A stretch of DNA of 64,000 bases from Pararhodobacter zhoushanensis (GTDB taxonomy: Bacteria > Pseudomonadota > Alphaproteobacteria > Rhodobacterales > Rhodobacteraceae), in NCBI RefSeq assembly GCF_025949695.1, contig NZ_JAPDFL010000001.1, positions 912,001 through 976,000 of the forward strand, read 5' to 3'. The notes beneath the pieces are model-generated. The model searched no databases and was not told where the DNA came from. It worked only from the letters and a program-made list of their open reading frames with translations. Positions 60,940 to 64,000 of this stretch are shown here, one piece after another. Both the position numbers and the translations under genes were made by a program. The stretch's first letter is position 1; each line of letters starts with the position of its first letter.

Positions 60940-62112
60940 ATGATCACCACCGTTCTGCCCACCTATAACCGCGCGCCCCTGTCTTTTGTGAAGGGCGAAG
61001 GCTCTTGGCTCGTTGAAGCGGACGGGCGCCGATTTCTCGATCTGGGGGCAGGCATTGCGGTGAACGCGCTGGGCCATGCCAACCCCGAGCTGGTGGCGAC
61101 CCTGACCGAGCAGGCGCAGAACCTGTGGCATGTGTCGAACCTCTACACCATCCCGCAGCAACAGGCGCTGGCCGATCTGCTGGTCGATCAAACCTTTGCC
61201 GACACGGTGTTTTTCACCAACTCGGGCACCGAGACGCTGGAACTGGCGGTCAAGATGGTGCGCAAGTACTGGTACGATAAAGGCACGCCGCGCGCGACGA
61301 TCCTGACGTTCGAGGGCGCTTTCCACGGCCGCTCGACCGCCGCGATTGCTGCCGCCGGGTCGGAAAAGATGGTCAAGGGCTTCGGCCCGCTGATGCCCGG
61401 GTTCAAACAGCTGCCCTGGGGCGACATGGATGCCTTTGCTGCCGCCATGGACGACACCGTCGCCGCCGTTCTGGTCGAGCCGATTCAGGGCGAGGGCGGC
61501 ATCCGCCCGCTGTCCGAGGCCGAGCTGCGCATTCTGCGCGAGGCCTGCGACAAGACCGGTGCGCTTCTGGTCTTCGACGAGGTGCAATGCGGCATGGGCC
61601 GGACCGGCAAACTTTTCGCCCATGAATGGGCGGGCGTGACGCCGGATGTGATGATGGTCGCCAAGGGCATCGGCGGTGGCTTTCCGCTGGGTGCCGTGCT
61701 CGCCACCGAAAGCGCCGCTGCTGGCATGGTCGCGGGCACCCATGGCTCGACCTATGGGGGCAACCCGCTGGCTTGCGCCGTCGGCCTCAAGGTCACGCAG
61801 ATCGTGTCCGACCCGGCTTTTCTGGCTGAGGTCAACCGCAAGGCGGGCTTGCTGCGCCAGAAGCTCGAAGGCCTCGTCGCCGCCCACCCCGACAGCTTCG
61901 AGACCGTGCGCGGTGCCGGGCTGATCCTTGGGATCAAGTGCAAGGCCCCCGCCGGTGACCTCGCCGTCGCTGCGCGCGAGGCCGGGGTGCTGGTGGTTCC
62001 GGCTGCCGACAACGTGCTGCGCATCCTGCCGCCGCTCAATATCCCCGATGAAGACATCGCCGAGGCCATGACCCGTCTCGATACCGCCGCAACCGCTTAC
62101 GAGGGCAAGTAA
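60940..62112 (+). CDS. argD: Acetylornithine aminotransferase
   Basis: A 390-aa class III PLP aminotransferase of arginine synthesis, moving the amino group from glutamate to N-acetylglutamate semialdehyde. It has FFTNSGTETLELAVKMVRKY, the PLP-aspartate in VFDEVQCGMGRTGK and the Schiff-base lysine in VAKGIGGGFPLG (Lys242). Together with the downstream argF this fixes the role as ArgD. The ATG at 60940 follows a terminator-like hairpin. Confidence 0.95.
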   Translation: MITTVLPTYNRAPLSFVKGEGSWLVEADGRRFLDLGAGIAVNALGHANPELVATLTEQAQNLWHVSNLYTIPQQQALADLLVDQTFADTVFFTNSGTETLELAVKMVRKYWYDKGTPRATILTFEGAFHGRSTAAIAAAGSEKMVKGFGPLMPGFKQLPWGDMDAFAAAMDDTVAAVLVEPIQGEGGIRPLSEAELRILREACDKTGALLVFDEVQCGMGRTGKLFAHEWAGVTPDVMMVAKGIGGGFPLGAVLATESAAAGMVAGTHGSTYGGNPLACAVGLKVTQIVSDPAFLAEVNRKAGLLRQKLEGLVAAHPDSFETVRGAGLILGIKCKAPAGDLAVAAREAGVLVVPAADNVLRILPPLNIPDEDIAEAMTRLDTAATAYEGK

Positions 62113-62114
62113 TT

Positions 62115-62183
62115 CATCTTGCCTCAAATACGCCGGGGGTGAATGGCCGGAACGGCCAGAGGGGGCTGGCCCCCTCACCCCGG
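62115..62183 (+). repeat. Dispersed CATCT...AAATA intergenic repeat, copy D
   Basis: CATCTTGCCTCAAATACGCC, then GGGGGTGAATGGCCGG-AACGGCC and GGGGGCTGGCCCCC. It occupies most of the 90-bp gap between argD and argF and resembles copy C most closely. As argD and argF should be co-expressed, any termination here must be partial. Confidence 0.7.
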
Positions 62184-62202
62184 CCTCGGAAAGACGCTTA
62201 GC

Positions 62203-63129
62203 ATGAACCATTTTCTTGATATCCACACCACTGCCGCCCCCGAATTGCGCGGCATGATCGACAGCGCCGCCTCGATGAAGGCCGCGCGCAAGGGCCGCTT
62301 CAAGGCCGAGCCGGATGATGACCAGCCGCTCAAGGGCCGCATGGTCGCGCTGATCTTTGAAAAACCCTCGACCCGGACCCGCGTCAGCTTTGATGTCGGC
62401 GTGCGCCAGATGGGCGGGCAGACGATGATCCTGTCGGGCAGCGAAATGCAGCTGGGCCACGGCGAGACCATCGCCGACACGGCCCGCGTCTTGTCGCGCT
62501 ATGTCGACCTGATCATGCTGCGCACCTTTGACGAATCCGTCATTCAGGAAATGGCCGAATACGCCGATGTCCCGGTGATCAACGGGCTGACCGACCGTAC
62601 CCACCCCTGCCAGATCATGGCCGATGTCCTGACGTTCGAGGAACATCGCGGGCCGATCAAAGGCAAGAAGGTCGTCTGGGTCGGCGATGGCAACAACGTC
62701 TGCGCCAGCTTCCTGCATGCCGCCGGGCAGTTCGGTTTCGATCTGACCTTTTCGGGCCCGCCGCCGCTGGACCCGGAAAACGAATGGGTCCGGTTCGCGC
62801 GCGACAAAGGCTCGGACGTGCAGATCGTCCGCGATCCGATAGAGGCCGTGCAGGGCGCGGATCTGGTTGTCGCCGACACCTGGGTGTCGATGCATGACAG
62901 CCAGTCGACCAAGGAACGCCGTCACAACCAGCTGCGCCCCTATCAGGTGAACGAGCGCCTGATGGCCGCCGCCAAGCCCGATGCGCTGTTCATGCACTGT
63001 CTGCCCGCGCACCGCGAAGACGAAGTGACCAGCGCCGTGATGGACGGCCCGCAATCGGTGATCTGGGACGAGGCCGAGAACCGTCTGCACGCGCAGAAAG
63101 CCATCCTGCGCTGGTGTCTGGGCGTCTGA
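62203..63129 (+). CDS. argF: Ornithine carbamoyltransferase
   Basis: A 308-aa transferase that makes citrulline from ornithine and carbamoyl phosphate. The carbamoyl-phosphate motif is FEKPSTRTR (residues 52-60), [15 protein letters not shown] follows, and the ornithine motif is FMHCLPAHR near residue 262. The length is normal for the anabolic form. It lies 90 bp after argD. Confidence 0.96.
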   Translation: MNHFLDIHTTAAPELRGMIDSAASMKAARKGRFKAEPDDDQPLKGRMVALIFEKPSTRTRVSFDVGVRQMGGQTMILSGSEMQLGHGETIADTARVLSRYVDLIMLRTFDESVIQEMAEYADVPVINGLTDRTHPCQIMADVLTFEEHRGPIKGKKVVWVGDGNNVCASFLHAAGQFGFDLTFSGPPPLDPENEWVRFARDKGSDVQIVRDPIEAVQGADLVVADTWVSMHDSQSTKERRHNQLRPYQVNERLMAAAKPDALFMHCLPAHREDEVTSAVMDGPQSVIWDEAENRLHAQKAILRWCLGV

Positions 63130-63191
63130 TACCCCTTGCGGTTTGTCGCCGGAAAGGGCCTCCTCGCGCCGCGCGCAACAGGAGGCCCACC

Positions 63192-63680
63192 GTGCTCAAT
63201 CCGACCCCGTTTTTCATCCATTCCCTCACCGCCCTGTCGGCCATTCTGGCCAAGGCCGAGGACTGGCAGACCGCCAAGACCCTCAAGCCCGAAGTGATCC
63301 CCAATCTGCGCCTGACCGCGGATATGCTGCCCTTCTGGCGTCAGATCGCCATCGCCTGCGACCATGCCAAAGGCGCGGGTGCGCGGCTGGCCGGGGTCGA
63401 TGTGCCGGTCTATGCCGACGCCGAAGGCACCCTCACCGACCTGCGCGCGCGTGTTGCCTCGACGCTCGCGTTCCTGCAATCGCTGCCCGCCGATGCCTTT
63501 GACGGTGCCGATGCGCTGACCATCACCGTCAAGGCTGGGCCGCGTGAGCTGAGCTTCCCGGCGGCGCAGTATCTGCACGGTTACGCGGTGCCCAACTTCT
63601 ATTTCCACATGACCACCGCCTACGCGATCCTGCGCAGCAATGGGCTTGAGATCGGCAAACGCGATTTCCTCGGCGGCTAA
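63192..63680 (+). CDS. DUF1993 family protein
   Basis: A 162-aa protein with GTG start and CAGGAGG upstream. It shows the family pattern (FFIHSLTALSAIL near the start; YLHGYAVPNFYFHMTTAYAILRS near the end, read in parts), a helical DinB-like fold. The histidine set H-x3-FYFH may bind metal. Function is unknown. A terminator follows at 63693. Confidence 0.85.
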   Translation: MLNPTPFFIHSLTALSAILAKAEDWQTAKTLKPEVIPNLRLTADMLPFWRQIAIACDHAKGAGARLAGVDVPVYADAEGTLTDLRARVASTLAFLQSLPADAFDGADALTITVKAGPRELSFPAAQYLHGYAVPNFYFHMTTAYAILRSNGLEIGKRDFLGG

Positions 63681-63692
63681 GGTTCTCGGACT

Positions 63693-63727
63693 GGCGGGGC
63701 GGTGGATTTGTGATCCGCCCCGCCTTT
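63693..63727 (+). terminator. Rho-independent terminator after DUF1993
   Basis: GGCGGGGCGG and CCGCCCCGCC form a perfect 10-bp stem with an additional GAT/ATC inner match, then TTT. Confidence 0.85.
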
Positions 63728-63782
63728 CGCCCGCGCGGCGACAGGGCTAGGCTTGCACAACTTTTCTCAGCGCAGGCGTCCC

Positions 63783-64000
63783 ATGACCAATCCCCTTCTT
63801 TCCGACTGGACAGGCCCGTTCGGCCTGCCGCCCTTCGATGCGATCCGCGACGAAGATTTCGCGCCCGCCTTTGATGTCGCCCTGACCGAAGGCCGCGCCG
63901 CTATTGCCGCCATCGCGGGCAACCCCGAACCCGCCACCTTCGCCAACACGATTGAGGCGCTTGAGCAGGCCGATGCCTCGCTCGACAAGGTCGGCGGCGT
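63783..64000 (+). CDS. M3 family metallopeptidase, N-terminal part (partial)
   Basis: The first 72 codons are present; the gene runs off the window. The start MTNPLLSDWTGPFGLPPFDAIRDEDFAPAF (read in parts) and PATFANTIEALEQADASL match the N-terminal region of oligopeptidase A/peptidyl-dipeptidase Dcp. The HExxH active site lies beyond the window, so the call rests on the N-terminal signature. Confidence 0.8.
   Translation, partial: MTNPLLSDWTGPFGLPPFDAIRDEDFAPAFDVALTEGRAAIAAIAGNPEPATFANTIEALEQADASLDKVGG

Overview
The window is about 64 kb of GC-rich, gene-dense chromosome. It looks like an alphaproteobacterium of the Rhodobacteraceae (roseobacter/Paracoccus-like). Supporting features are the divergent ppiC/secA pair beside argJ and mutT, the argD-argF pair, the Xsc/Tpa/TauR taurine system, TRAP transport genes, a heat-shock promoter of the alphaproteobacterial CTTG/CCTAT type before dnaK, and a family of CATCT...AAATA intergenic repeats. 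No rRNA, tRNA, CRISPR array, prophage or insertion sequence was seen. Both ends cut genes: a HlyD-type adaptor on the left and an M3 peptidase on the right.

Layout. 0.3-7 kb: RidA, a glycerophosphodiesterase, an N-acyltransferase, a GST, a pterin dehydratase and a frameshifted MscS channel; then a peroxiredoxin, a ferredoxin-reductase-type flavoprotein and RsmD. 7-10.5 kb: a two-subunit molybdenum hydroxylase (IorA/IorB type, iorA frameshifted) with a divergent TetR regulator. 10.5-13.7 kb: a degenerate L,D-transpeptidase, kynureninase and tryptophan dioxygenase, and a 45-aa gene with its own terminator. 13.9-21 kb: mutT, argJ, parvulin, secA and an exported protein. 21-25.4 kb: radC, dnaJ, dnaK. 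25.4-30.6 kb: an AEC carrier, a TRAP transporter and a DMT exporter. 30.8-32.2 kb: a multicopper oxidase.

32-42 kb is mainly a taurine catabolic region. Tpa converts taurine to sulfoacetaldehyde, Xsc forms acetyl phosphate plus sulfite, TauE probably exports sulfite, Pta makes acetyl-CoA, and a citrate synthase next to pta can take the acetyl-CoA onward. The MocR-type regulator TauR is divergent from tpa. The tauR-tpa and xsc upstream regions carry the same pair of direct repeats, CTGGNNCTAW, with a 23-bp start-to-start spacing, although they lie nearly 4 kb apart. A similar pair with 22-bp spacing lies before an oligopeptide-type ABC operon and an amidohydrolase near 50.4 kb.

42-54 kb: a thioesterase, an autotransporter with acidic repeats, an opp-type ABC transporter, an amidohydrolase coupled to a CobW GTPase, and a LysR regulator. 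Two tiny Gly/Ser/Lys-rich proteins (52 and 50 aa) lie 8.4 kb apart, share the C-terminus KGGSK, and each has an identical TTGACG-N16-TATCGT promoter and a strong Shine-Dalgarno. These look like an undescribed small-protein family. 54.5-64 kb: an AEC carrier, a dienoyl-CoA reductase, small membrane and SHOCT proteins, a DMT transporter, a lipoprotein, argD-argF, DUF1993 and the start of an M3 peptidase.

The main points for follow-up are the TauR-type operator pairs, the two KGGSK small proteins, the three-way-junction RNA fold at the dnaJ stop codon, the missing catalytic cysteine in the L,D-transpeptidase, two single-base frameshifts, and the dispersed repeat family. Function calls rest on motifs and overall resemblance read by eye; no database search was run.
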